64,000 bases of DNA from Chryseosolibacter sp964532595 (GTDB taxonomy: Bacteria; Bacteroidota; Bacteroidia; Cytophagales; Cyclobacteriaceae), in assembly GCA_964532595.1 (NCBI GenBank), contig CAZHIQ010000014.1, positions 1-64,000 of the forward strand, in the 5' to 3' direction. The notes beneath the pieces are model-generated. The model did no database searches and was not told the origin of the DNA. It saw only the letters and a program-made list of their open reading frames with translations. How positions within the stretch are numbered: the stretch's first letter is position 1; each line of letters opens with the position of its first letter. Positions 8,807-16,492 of the stretch are shown here, one piece after another. Made by a program: the position numbers and the translations under genes.

Positions 8807-10069
8807 CTAAGAAGCTTCAGCAAAAAGGCTTTTGGGTAGTATCTTCAGGAGGACGGGCAGAGTAAGAAACCGGGTCGGTAACGAGATCACCATAAAGGTA
8901 GGCACCGACTTTAACGCCCGGATGAGTGACGTGCGCATTGTCTCCATTTCCTCGGCCGTGAGTTCGCTACTACGAGATTTTTTCAGGAGGGCGACAAGCT
9001 GAGGCTGCTCATTGATTTCTTTGAGAAGTCGCTGCTGATTTTTTTCGGCTATTCGCGTCACCCGCTTGATAAATTGTTCACTGACTTGCCGGTAGTCCTG
9101 ATTATTCTGCAGGTACGAAAGCTGTTCCCAGTTCTCCAGGACAAATCCTTCAATGGCAATCAGACTGTTTTCCAGGTCATCTTCGTGGAATCCGAGATGC
9201 ACCGTAAAGTCTTTTAGAAAGGCCATCTCAACATCTTCAACCTTTTTGTCGGCCCAGATAGTCAGAATAGCAATTTCAAGGAAGAACTTCCGCAATATCC
9301 ACGAGTTGTCGGAAGGGAGCGTTATCTCATGGATCTCGATGCCTTTTTCGAAAATACGAATGGCCTCCTTCCGGCGCTCGCCGGTTAATTCGGCGCTGTG
9401 AAGAAATAGATCAAGCAGTTTTTTTTCTTCAAACTCAACTTCGTTGTTTGCGTGCGAGGCGGCAGCGATGACCTTTACAACGGAGAAGCGCAGTTCATCG
9501 CGTTCGTAACGGAAAAAATCGGCCACGATCCGGTCGGCGTTGGTATGAATCCATTGTCCGAATATGAAGACGTCAAGGAAGAGAAGACTATTGTGAAAGA
9601 AGAACGTCCAGAAGTTGCCGTCAAAGTTGTTCGTGCGGTTAATCCGTTTCTCTAAAATCCTTTCGACAACTTCTATGGCCGAGCGTTTCTTTCCAAATAA
9701 TGTTTTGGAAGGCGTGGCTACCTCGGGAAAAATATTGTTGTAGAAGTTGGCGATGCTCTCGAGCGTCTTGTTGATGGCGTCCCATATATCGGCGGGCGAG
9801 CTCTTTTGCTGTTCACCGGCGAGAAGAGCACTCGCAAGAAGACTTTCGGCGAGCAGAATTTTCTGTTTTTGCCTGTTCGTCAGCGGTTCGTCATTGTGAC
9901 CGGAGAACCCAATCGATTGACCGTACATTAATCCCGTTGGCTGCAGTAACCTGTAAAGGGAATGCTCCGGGTGGGATCGCTTTCGTGCGGCTTCGGTAGT
10001 AAGCTCACTAAGCAGATCAATGCGGTAGTCGATATAATTCTTAAGCCAGCCTTTCTCGTCAGGATTCAT
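8807..10069 (-). CDS. LETM1-related protein with TerB-like repeats
   Basis: A 420-residue protein with no signal peptide. The middle (about residues 190-310) holds two helical segments with TerB-like acidic motifs, FSVVKVIAAASHANNEVEFE and AILTIWADKKVEDVEMAFLK. The C-terminus (about 354-417) has the LETM1-like pattern: LVALLKKSRSSELTAEEMET, then a hydrophobic FMVISLPTRFLTLPVLLKIL and PKSLF. Bacteroidota proteins of this build are known as LETM1-related biofilm-associated proteins. The TerB-like part, beside a TerC-type gene, suggests metal or membrane stress, which is inference. Confidence 0.75.
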   Translation of the reverse strand: MNPDEKGWLKNYIDYRIDLLSELTTEAARKRSHPEHSLYRLLQPTGLMYGQSIGFSGHNDEPLTNRQKQKILLAESLLASALLAGEQQKSSPADIWDAINKTLESIANFYNNIFPEVATPSKTLFGKKRSAIEVVERILEKRINRTNNFDGNFWTFFFHNSLLFLDVFIFGQWIHTNADRIVADFFRYERDELRFSVVKVIAAASHANNEVEFEEKKLLDLFLHSAELTGERRKEAIRIFEKGIEIHEITLPSDNSWILRKFFLEIAILTIWADKKVEDVEMAFLKDFTVHLGFHEDDLENSLIAIEGFVLENWEQLSYLQNNQDYRQVSEQFIKRVTRIAEKNQQRLLKEINEQPQLVALLKKSRSSELTAEEMETMRTSLIRALKSVPTFMVISLPTRFLTLPVLLKILPKSLFAEAS

Positions 10070-10147
10070 TCGTCGTCAAACTAGGTAGCGAAGCAACGGA
10101 CATTGTTGCCACGTATATATCAAGTTACAGAAAATTGAAAAGACCTC

Positions 10148-10663
10148 CTATTCGAGTGCAGCTTTCCATCCGCGCGACTCGAGGTCACTCGCCATTGTTT
10201 CCACCTTTTTTTCGAGTTCGTCTTTGTAGGCGTCAAGTCGTTCGGCGACTTTTTTATCAGTTGCGCCGATTATTTGAGCAGCTAATATCCCGGCGTTGCG
10301 AGCGCCATTAAGCGCAACGGTTGCCACGGGAACTCCGGCGGGCATCTGTAAAATGGAAAGGACGGAATCCCATCCATCTATAGAATTCGACGATTTGACG
10401 GGTACGCCGATAACAGGAAGTGAAGTGAGTGAGGCTACCATACCAGGAAGGTGGGCCGCGCCTCCGGCGCCTGCGATAATAACGTTTAGACCGCGGCTTC
10501 GGGCTGACCTCGCATATTCGACCATCCTCATAGGTGTCCTATGTGCGGAGACAACAGTTAATTCGTATGGAATGTTGAATTCATCGAGTGCTTCGGCAGC
10601 TTCTTTCATGACCCGAAGATCGCTGTTGCTGCCCATTATTATGCCAACTAACGGTTTTGTCAT
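10148..10663 (-). CDS. purE: PurE, N5-carboxyaminoimidazole ribonucleotide mutase
   Basis: Class I PurE of 171 residues that converts N5-CAIR to CAIR in purine synthesis. It shows the phosphate-binding GIIMGSNSDLRVM, the catalytic-His region VVSAHRTPMRM, GAGGAAHLPGMVAS, and GVPVKSSNSIDGWDSVLSIL with GVPVATVALNGARNAGILA. The C-terminal coiled helix is normal. It lies 86 bases downstream of purK on the same strand, the usual pairing of a two-step pathway. Confidence 0.97.
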   Translation of the reverse strand: MTKPLVGIIMGSNSDLRVMKEAAEALDEFNIPYELTVVSAHRTPMRMVEYARSARSRGLNVIIAGAGGAAHLPGMVASLTSLPVIGVPVKSSNSIDGWDSVLSILQMPAGVPVATVALNGARNAGILAAQIIGATDKKVAERLDAYKDELEKKVETMASDLESRGWKAALE

Positions 10664-10749
10664 ATGGGTATGATTGGCCGGTTTGGTGCCGGGGTCGACA
10701 ATTTACAAACTTTAGGCAAAACGCCTCGGCGCTCAAAGCGATTGGGATG

Positions 10750-11889
10750 TCAGGAAATTACCTTGAGTGTTGTGCGGACAAACTGAGCGTTGTTCTTAAG
10801 TCGTTCAGCATCGGTATCAACGAGAGTGACGTGGCCCATTTTACGGAAGGGTTTGGTCAATGCTTTTCCGTAAAGATGAACATAGGCTCCCGGTATTTTT
10901 ATTACTTCATTGAACCCTTGGTATTGTGCGGGCCCGGAATGGCCTGCTTCACCGAGAAGATTTACCATCGCGCTTGGAAGGATGGTTTGTGTACTCCCTA
11001 ACGGCAGACCAAGGATAGCACGGAGGTGCTGCTCGTACTGGGAAGTTAAATTGGCTTCTATGGTCTGATGGCCGCTGTTGTGCGGGCGGGGCGCTACTTC
11101 ATTGACAAGTACTTTCCCTGAACGGGTTACAAACATTTCTACAGCTAGTACGCCGGTCATGTTGAGTGAGACGATCACCTGTCGTGCGATGCGGTCTGCC
11201 TCAAGGGCAATTTCCGAGGGAATCTCGGCGGGCGCGAAAAGGTATTCAACAAGGTTATGCTCAGGGTGAAAGACCATTTCTACGGGAGGAAAGGTTTCTA
11301 CCTCGCCCGATGTACTGCGAGCCGCGATAACGGCTATTTCCTTCTCGAAATCGACAAGTTTCTCGACAAGGCCAGGGGCGTCGAACGCTTGTGCCAGGTC
11401 ATCGGTCGATCGCATGATTTGTACACCTCTGCCATCGTATCCCTCGCGACCAAGCTTGTTTACAAACGGAAGGAAGTCGGCATGAGCTTGAACCTCGGCC
11501 GCGGTCTCCGTGAGATAAAATTCGGCAGTAGGGATACCGTTGTCGCGGTAAAAAGCCTTTTGCAGACGCTTGTCCTGGATGAGAGCAATTACGTCGGGTT
11601 CCGGGTATACTCGCTTACCTTGCCCCTGAAGAGTGCGTAGGGCATCGGTGTTGACATTCTCAATTTCGATAGTGAGGAGGTCGCAGTCGGATGCGAATTG
11701 CATCACTGTGTCATAGTCGGTCAGTTTCCCGGTTACGAATTCCGCGATAGTCGAACATGGAGCGGAGGCGTCCGGATCGAGTACCTTGAAACGAAGGTTG
11801 TAGTCAATTCCCGACTGAATAAGCATGCGACCGAGCTGCCCTCCGCCGAGAACTCCAATTTTGGACCCGTGCTGAAATGAAGTTTCCAA
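10750..11889 (-). CDS. purK: PurK, N5-carboxyaminoimidazole ribonucleotide synthase
   Basis: ATP-grasp enzyme of 379 residues that makes N5-CAIR from AIR, bicarbonate and ATP, feeding PurE. It has the N-terminal IGVLGGGQLGRML, ATP-grasp stretches (GREGYDGRGVQIM, LVEKLVDFEKEIAVIAARS), the metal site EMFVTRSGKVLVNEVAPRPH and NSGHQTIEA. The start is TTG at 11887-11889, since the frame has no ATG upstream before a stop. It begins 18 bases after the HEAT-cyclophilin gene and may belong to one long minus-strand unit with feoAB. Confidence 0.96.
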   Translation of the reverse strand: METSFQHGSKIGVLGGGQLGRMLIQSGIDYNLRFKVLDPDASAPCSTIAEFVTGKLTDYDTVMQFASDCDLLTIEIENVNTDALRTLQGQGKRVYPEPDVIALIQDKRLQKAFYRDNGIPTAEFYLTETAAEVQAHADFLPFVNKLGREGYDGRGVQIMRSTDDLAQAFDAPGLVEKLVDFEKEIAVIAARSTSGEVETFPPVEMVFHPEHNLVEYLFAPAEIPSEIALEADRIARQVIVSLNMTGVLAVEMFVTRSGKVLVNEVAPRPHNSGHQTIEANLTSQYEQHLRAILGLPLGSTQTILPSAMVNLLGEAGHSGPAQYQGFNEVIKIPGAYVHLYGKALTKPFRKMGHVTLVDTDAERLKNNAQFVRTTLKVIS

Positions 11890-11907
11890 GCTTTTTGTGT
11901 TTATGTC

Positions 11908-13827
11908 TTAGCGTTCGTTTTCCTGGATGACGACACCGGTAATGCGATCACCGACCTCGATCAGTTCCAATACTTTTTGACCAGAGACAACCTCGGCGAA
12001 TGCCGTGTAACGCCCATCGAGATGTGGGGTCGGAGAATGGGTGATAAACCACTGTGTGCTCTCCGTATCTTTTCCCGCCGAAGCCATACCCAGAATGTGC
12101 GTTCCGAACCGACGACCAGCGAGTTCCGAGCGCAGTGAGTAGTCTCCACTGCCCCACCCGTCTCCGCGTGAGCAGCCAGTTTGCACAACGAAGTTAGGAA
12201 CGACACGGTGAAAAATCTTGTCGTTGAAGTACCCCTGCCGGGCCAACTCTATAAAGTTGATTACAGTACCGGGAGATTCTTCGACGAAAAGTCTGACTAC
12301 CACGGACCCACGCGATGTGTGGATGGTGGCGAGTTGATCGGAAGGGATTCGCTTGACCTCATCCCAATCAATGGGGTGATTGTAAGGGATGGAAATCGGT
12401 TCAACCTCGCGACCTTCCAGGTTTGCCAGGGCGGCCTCAATCGCCTGTAGCGTCTCAATATGTTGCGGCAGTTCCGCATCAGCCCGCGTCCTTTGCAGCG
12501 GTGAGAGATCGGACACCAGTCCGCGGAATGCGGGATTCGCCAGTGCCTGCGCCAATGTGCCGGCTACGGCCAGGTCATTCGTCTCGCTTACTACCTTCGT
12601 AACAACTTCGGCAATCTGAGGTCTCGTCAACGTCGGGAGAGACTGGAGCCCTGCGAGGTGGCTGATGGCCTGAGCAGCTGTGAGCCGCAAAACCGGTTCG
12701 TTGGATTCTCTGATGATGGCCTGAAGAAAGTCGAGCGCGGGAGGATAGTCCCGAAGAGCCATTAACCAGGCTGCCTTTTCGTAAGGATTGGTCGCCCTGG
12801 CGTAGAATTGGCGGATTTCATCCGCGATATCTTCGCGCTGCGCCAGCTTGAGTGTAGTGGCGTAGAGGTGGGACTGGACTTGCCAGGATTTCAGCCAGTT
12901 TATGAGCGAGGCTATGGCGATCCATTCCGACTCTGGCGCTTTCTCGTAAATGATTTCTCCGGCGATCGAAGCTGCTGAGATATCTCTGCTTTTGACAAGC
13001 TCATACAAATCGCTCTTGATTTTGTTAAACTCGAACCCGCGAAGGGCGCGCACAGCGTTAACAATGACGCGGCCGTCCGTTTCCTCCCGAAGTACGTGGC
13101 GCAGCGCTTGCAGTGAGGTGTCGGAAGGAACTTTTCCCAGGGCGAGCGAAGAGGCCATGCGGACTTCCGCAACGGGGTCGCTGGTGGCTGATTCAATAAG
13201 GACCGGAAGCGCAACCTTAGAACCACGTGTTCCTCGCGCAAAAAAATGCGCCGCCGCGATACGCGGCTCGACAGTGGGAGACTGGAGTAACGTGAGGGCT
13301 AGGGAATGTAAGTCTTCCGTCACTTTCCCCCTCAACCCGGCGCGATAAATCGACCATGCAAGGCCCGCGCGTGTAATTGAGTCTTCAATGAAAGCGTTAG
13401 GATTGAGCTGCCAGCCGGACGTCACTTTGCCGTAGGCATTGAGGATCTCATAAAGAACGCGAGGCTCTTTTTCTTTTACCAAAGCGGCCAGTAACAATCG
13501 CTCGGAGTGGGGTTGATCAATTTGTCCCAGCGCCAGCGCTGCGGCTTCCCGAACTTGCCAATCAGAATCCATGAGCAGGCGCTTGCCGATTTTGTCGATA
13601 TCGGGTGACGCCTGCAGCGAAGCGAAAGCCCGGGCAGCCTCGCGACGATAAACGGCATTCTCGTGATCGAGGTATGAGTTAAGGCTGTCGCCAAGTCGAC
13701 GGTCTTGCAGGTCAGCAATCCTGACAAGGGTGGGGTCCGAAAATTTGTTGGCGCCCCCGCCCGTACATCCGCTCAGCAGCAAAGCGATAGCGGCAACAAG
13801 GAAATGATAGTGGGAACCTGTACTCAC
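11908..13827 (-). CDS. Lipoprotein with HEAT repeats and C-terminal cyclophilin domain
   Basis: A 639-residue exported protein. The N-terminus (GTG start) has a signal with lipobox LLSGC near residue 21. Residues about 45-460 are helical HEAT-like repeats (REAARAFASL, WQVREAAALALGQI, AEVRMASSLALGKV). Residues about 495-639 are a cyclophilin peptidyl-prolyl isomerase with IHTSRGSVVVRLF, the catalytic-Arg motif FHRVVPNFVVQTG and HLDGRYTAFAEV. It would fold or hold partner proteins in the periplasm or at the outer membrane. It sits 22 bases after feoB on the same strand. Confidence 0.9.
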   Translation of the reverse strand: MSTGSHYHFLVAAIALLLSGCTGGGANKFSDPTLVRIADLQDRRLGDSLNSYLDHENAVYRREAARAFASLQASPDIDKIGKRLLMDSDWQVREAAALALGQIDQPHSERLLLAALVKEKEPRVLYEILNAYGKVTSGWQLNPNAFIEDSITRAGLAWSIYRAGLRGKVTEDLHSLALTLLQSPTVEPRIAAAHFFARGTRGSKVALPVLIESATSDPVAEVRMASSLALGKVPSDTSLQALRHVLREETDGRVIVNAVRALRGFEFNKIKSDLYELVKSRDISAASIAGEIIYEKAPESEWIAIASLINWLKSWQVQSHLYATTLKLAQREDIADEIRQFYARATNPYEKAAWLMALRDYPPALDFLQAIIRESNEPVLRLTAAQAISHLAGLQSLPTLTRPQIAEVVTKVVSETNDLAVAGTLAQALANPAFRGLVSDLSPLQRTRADAELPQHIETLQAIEAALANLEGREVEPISIPYNHPIDWDEVKRIPSDQLATIHTSRGSVVVRLFVEESPGTVINFIELARQGYFNDKIFHRVVPNFVVQTGCSRGDGWGSGDYSLRSELAGRRFGTHILGMASAGKDTESTQWFITHSPTPHLDGRYTAFAEVVSGQKVLELIEVGDRITGVVIQENER

Positions 13828-13849
13828 TTTGTTGGTTTAAGACCCTGTA

Positions 13850-15970
13850 TTATGCCAGTACTTGGTAGACAAGCAGGGCGGAAAGGTAGGCAAGAGCTGT
13901 CATGTATACCAGCTGAATCATCGGCCATTTCCATCCTCCGGTTTCGCGGTAAACCACGGCGAGCGTACTCATACACTGCATAGCAAAGAGGTAAAAAATC
14001 ATGAGGGAGAATCCCACGGCAGGGGTAAAGCGTGGTCCGCCCGTTTTTTGATTGATCTCCGCCTGCATGCGGCTCTTGATGGTCGATGTATCATCTTCTT
14101 CGGCGCTGCCGATGCTATAGATTGTGGCCATTGTGCCGACAAAAACTTCCCGGGCTGCAAAAGAGGTGACCAGCGCGATTCCGATCTTCCAATCATAACC
14201 CAGCGGTTCGATGGCCGGCTCCAGGGCTTTCCCAATAACGCCTGCGTACGAGTGCTCAAGTTTGTAGGCGGCGATACGGTCATCAAGACTCTCTTCACTC
14301 AGCTCTTCACCGGCGGCGAGGGCCAGAACATTTTCCCGCGCGTTGGCCAAATTGTCGCCCGGGCCGTAACTCGCAAGCACCCATAATACGACGGAGATAG
14401 CCATAATGATTTTCCCCGCCTCAAAGACGAAAGCTTTTGTCTTGTCGACAATGGTATATCCAACATTTGACCACCTCGGGGCCCGATATGTCGGAAGCTC
14501 CATGATCAGGAAACTGCGCTCACGTACCCGGATGATTTGCTTCATCACCCAGGCAGATGCCATGGCCGCCAAGAAGCCGATCAGGTATAGAGCCATCAGG
14601 GCGATACCCTGGAGATTGAAGACACCGAGCACTCGTTCTTCAGGTACTACCAGTGCAATGAGGATTGTGAAAACCGGGAGACGTGCCGAACAACTCATCA
14701 ATGGCGTGACAAGGATGGTAATCATTCTCTCCTTCCAGTTGTCAATAGTACGCGTCGCCATGATCGCCGGAATAGCACATGCGACCCCGGACATCAGCGG
14801 GACTACACTCTTGCCGTTGAGACCGAAACGTCGCATCACTTTGTCCATGAGAAAGACAACGCGGGCCATATAGCCGCTCTCCTCGAGCAGAGCAATGAAG
14901 GCGAACAGTATGGCGATCTGCGGAACGAAGATCACGATCCCCCCGATTCCCGGAACAATGCCATCGGCCAGTAAACTCGTCAAAGGCCCGTCAGGCAAGA
15001 TGCTGTGCAGGAAACCGCTGAGGTCGGCAAAGAAGACATCAATCAAATCCATGGGCACTGTTGCCCAGGCGAATATTGCCTGAAAGATGAGGAACAGAAT
15101 GCCAAAGAAGATTGCATAGCCCCACACTTTGTGGGTGACGATCTTGTCTATTTTGCGCGAATAGCGCTTCCAGGAATCGTCGCTTTGTTTCATTGTGACC
15201 TCCTGCAGGAGATCCTGTATGTAACTGTAGCGATGGATGGTTTCTGCGCCCTGAAATTTTCCGGGGAAGAATTGGTGTCTTTGGCGGATCTCGTCAACAA
15301 CCGCCTGATCGCTTTTGCTGAGAAATTTGAGCGAGTCAGGTTGCTGCAGGTACTGATACGCCTCGTAATCGTTGTCGACACCCAGGCGGCTGCGGATTTC
15401 TGCAACAGGGCCTTTGGCGTCTTCCCATATAGGAAAAATGGGATGTCCGGCCACGGGAACGTCCGCGACCATGGCCTTTTTCAACTCATTCAGTCCAAGA
15501 CCGATTCGCGCGTTGATCGATACTACTGGAATGCCTAGCTTTTCGGACAAGGCCTTGATGTCGTAGCTCAGTCCGGCCTTCGCAACGAGATCCATCATGT
15601 TGAGCGCCAAAATAACCGGCAGCCCAATGTCCATTACCTGTGAAAGAAGTAAAAGGCCTCGCTTAAGGTTCGTAGCGTCTGCAATGACCACGATCTTGTC
15701 GGGCGTCATCGGGCCGTGGTGATCCAGAAGAATTTCCGATACTATGCGTTCGTCAAGACTTCGGGGGTAGATACTGTAAACCCCCGGCAGGTCTATGATC
15801 TCCGCCGTAGACCCGTCAGGAAGACTGGTGAGCCCGACGCGTTTTTCGACGGTAACCCCTGGAAAGTTTCCAATTTTTTGCTTTAACCCAGTAAGCTGAT
15901 TGAAAAGGGATGATTTCCCAGAATTTGGATTCCCTATCAGCGCAATTTTCTGCCGCCTCGAAGCTGTCAT
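13850..15970 (-). CDS. feoB: FeoB, ferrous iron transporter
   Basis: A 706-residue inner-membrane Fe(II) transporter. The N-terminal G domain has GNPNSGKSSLFNQLTG (G1), DLPGVYSI (G3) and NMMD (G4). The membrane domain has the two Gate motifs, with Cys in PLMSGVACAIPAIMATR and LVTPLMSCSARLP. Length is normal. The ATG overlaps the feoA stop (ATGA), so feoA and feoB are translated together. A canonical promoter and a Fur-box-like palindrome lie upstream of feoA. Confidence 0.97.
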   Translation of the reverse strand: MTASRRQKIALIGNPNSGKSSLFNQLTGLKQKIGNFPGVTVEKRVGLTSLPDGSTAEIIDLPGVYSIYPRSLDERIVSEILLDHHGPMTPDKIVVIADATNLKRGLLLLSQVMDIGLPVILALNMMDLVAKAGLSYDIKALSEKLGIPVVSINARIGLGLNELKKAMVADVPVAGHPIFPIWEDAKGPVAEIRSRLGVDNDYEAYQYLQQPDSLKFLSKSDQAVVDEIRQRHQFFPGKFQGAETIHRYSYIQDLLQEVTMKQSDDSWKRYSRKIDKIVTHKVWGYAIFFGILFLIFQAIFAWATVPMDLIDVFFADLSGFLHSILPDGPLTSLLADGIVPGIGGIVIFVPQIAILFAFIALLEESGYMARVVFLMDKVMRRFGLNGKSVVPLMSGVACAIPAIMATRTIDNWKERMITILVTPLMSCSARLPVFTILIALVVPEERVLGVFNLQGIALMALYLIGFLAAMASAWVMKQIIRVRERSFLIMELPTYRAPRWSNVGYTIVDKTKAFVFEAGKIIMAISVVLWVLASYGPGDNLANARENVLALAAGEELSEESLDDRIAAYKLEHSYAGVIGKALEPAIEPLGYDWKIGIALVTSFAAREVFVGTMATIYSIGSAEEDDTSTIKSRMQAEINQKTGGPRFTPAVGFSLMIFYLFAMQCMSTLAVVYRETGGWKWPMIQLVYMTALAYLSALLVYQVLA

Positions 15971-16200
15971 TCCCGTACAATTGATATGGTCGCAGCCTCG
16001 TCTAGTCGAAGAGATAATTCATATCCGGAAACGGTGATGCACACCGGGTCACCAAAAGGGGCTGAAAAATTGAAAGTCACCGGAATGCCCGGTAAACAAC
16101 CCATCTCCATGAGCTTTACAGACAAATATTCGTCGGTAAAGCCCGCAATTATCCCCACTTCTCCCGGTTTCATCTCCGATACGTTCCTTGGGCCCGCCAT
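15967..16200 (-). CDS. feoA: FeoA, ferrous iron transport accessory protein
   Basis: A 77-residue SH3-like cytosolic protein needed for FeoB activity. It shows the family pattern GEVGIIAGF, KLMEMGCLPGIPVTF, FGDPVCITVSGYELSLR. It is the first gene of the feoAB operon, overlapping feoB by 4 bases. Confidence 0.95.
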   Translation of the reverse strand: MAGPRNVSEMKPGEVGIIAGFTDEYLSVKLMEMGCLPGIPVTFNFSAPFGDPVCITVSGYELSLRLDEAATISIVRE

Positions 16201-16208
16201 TTACCTTA

Positions 16209-16225
16209 TTTAGATTAATTTTAAA
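16209..16225. promoter_or_regulatory. Fur-box-like imperfect palindrome in the feoAB leader
   Basis: The 17 bases TTTAGATTAATTTTAAA form a near palindrome: outer TTTA/TAAA arms with matched A/T at several inner positions. It lies from the predicted transcription start of feoA into the leader, where a repressor would block transcription. Size and base content suit a Fur box. The assignment to Fur is inference. Confidence 0.45.
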
Positions 16226-16230
16226 CAAGG

Positions 16231-16261
16231 CAAAGATATGGGTGCTTGATAACCAAAGCAA
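16231..16261 (-). promoter_or_regulatory. Promoter of feoAB
   Basis: On the minus strand TTG (16259-16261) is followed after 20 bases by TATCTTTG (16231-16238), an exact match to the Bacteroidota promoter pattern. The predicted start is near 16225, giving feoA a leader of about 25 bases. Confidence 0.65.
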
Positions 16262-16309
16262 TGATTTGTCTCAGGAAAGTGTTTTCATATCAGGCTTAAA
16301 CGATGATCA

Positions 16310-16492
16310 ATGGCGAAGAAGAAAACCCGGCACAAAACAACGCAACCTTTACCGGACTCCGGAGCAAAGCAGCCGCTTCAGAAGTCGCCCGCGAACGACG
16401 GGCAGAAAGAATCAGCCGGTCAGGACGATCCGTGGGATTTCGGCGGCTTGCCTGATCGCGATCTGAAGAAGAATCTTGGGGGTTGTGGCTAA
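16310..16492 (+). CDS. Small conserved-looking protein of 60 residues
   Basis: A basic, disordered N-terminal half (MAKKKTRHKTTQPLPDSG, rich in K, Q, S) is followed by an ordered-looking tail DDPWDFGGLPDRDLKKNLGG with Cys59 next to the end. The tail resembles the ends of short Bacteroidota proteins I have seen annotated as hypothetical. There is no signal peptide or membrane segment. It is divergent from feoA and its last 4 bases overlap the end of murF-alr on the other strand. Function unknown. Confidence 0.6.
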   Translation: MAKKKTRHKTTQPLPDSGAKQPLQKSPANDGQKESAGQDDPWDFGGLPDRDLKKNLGGCG

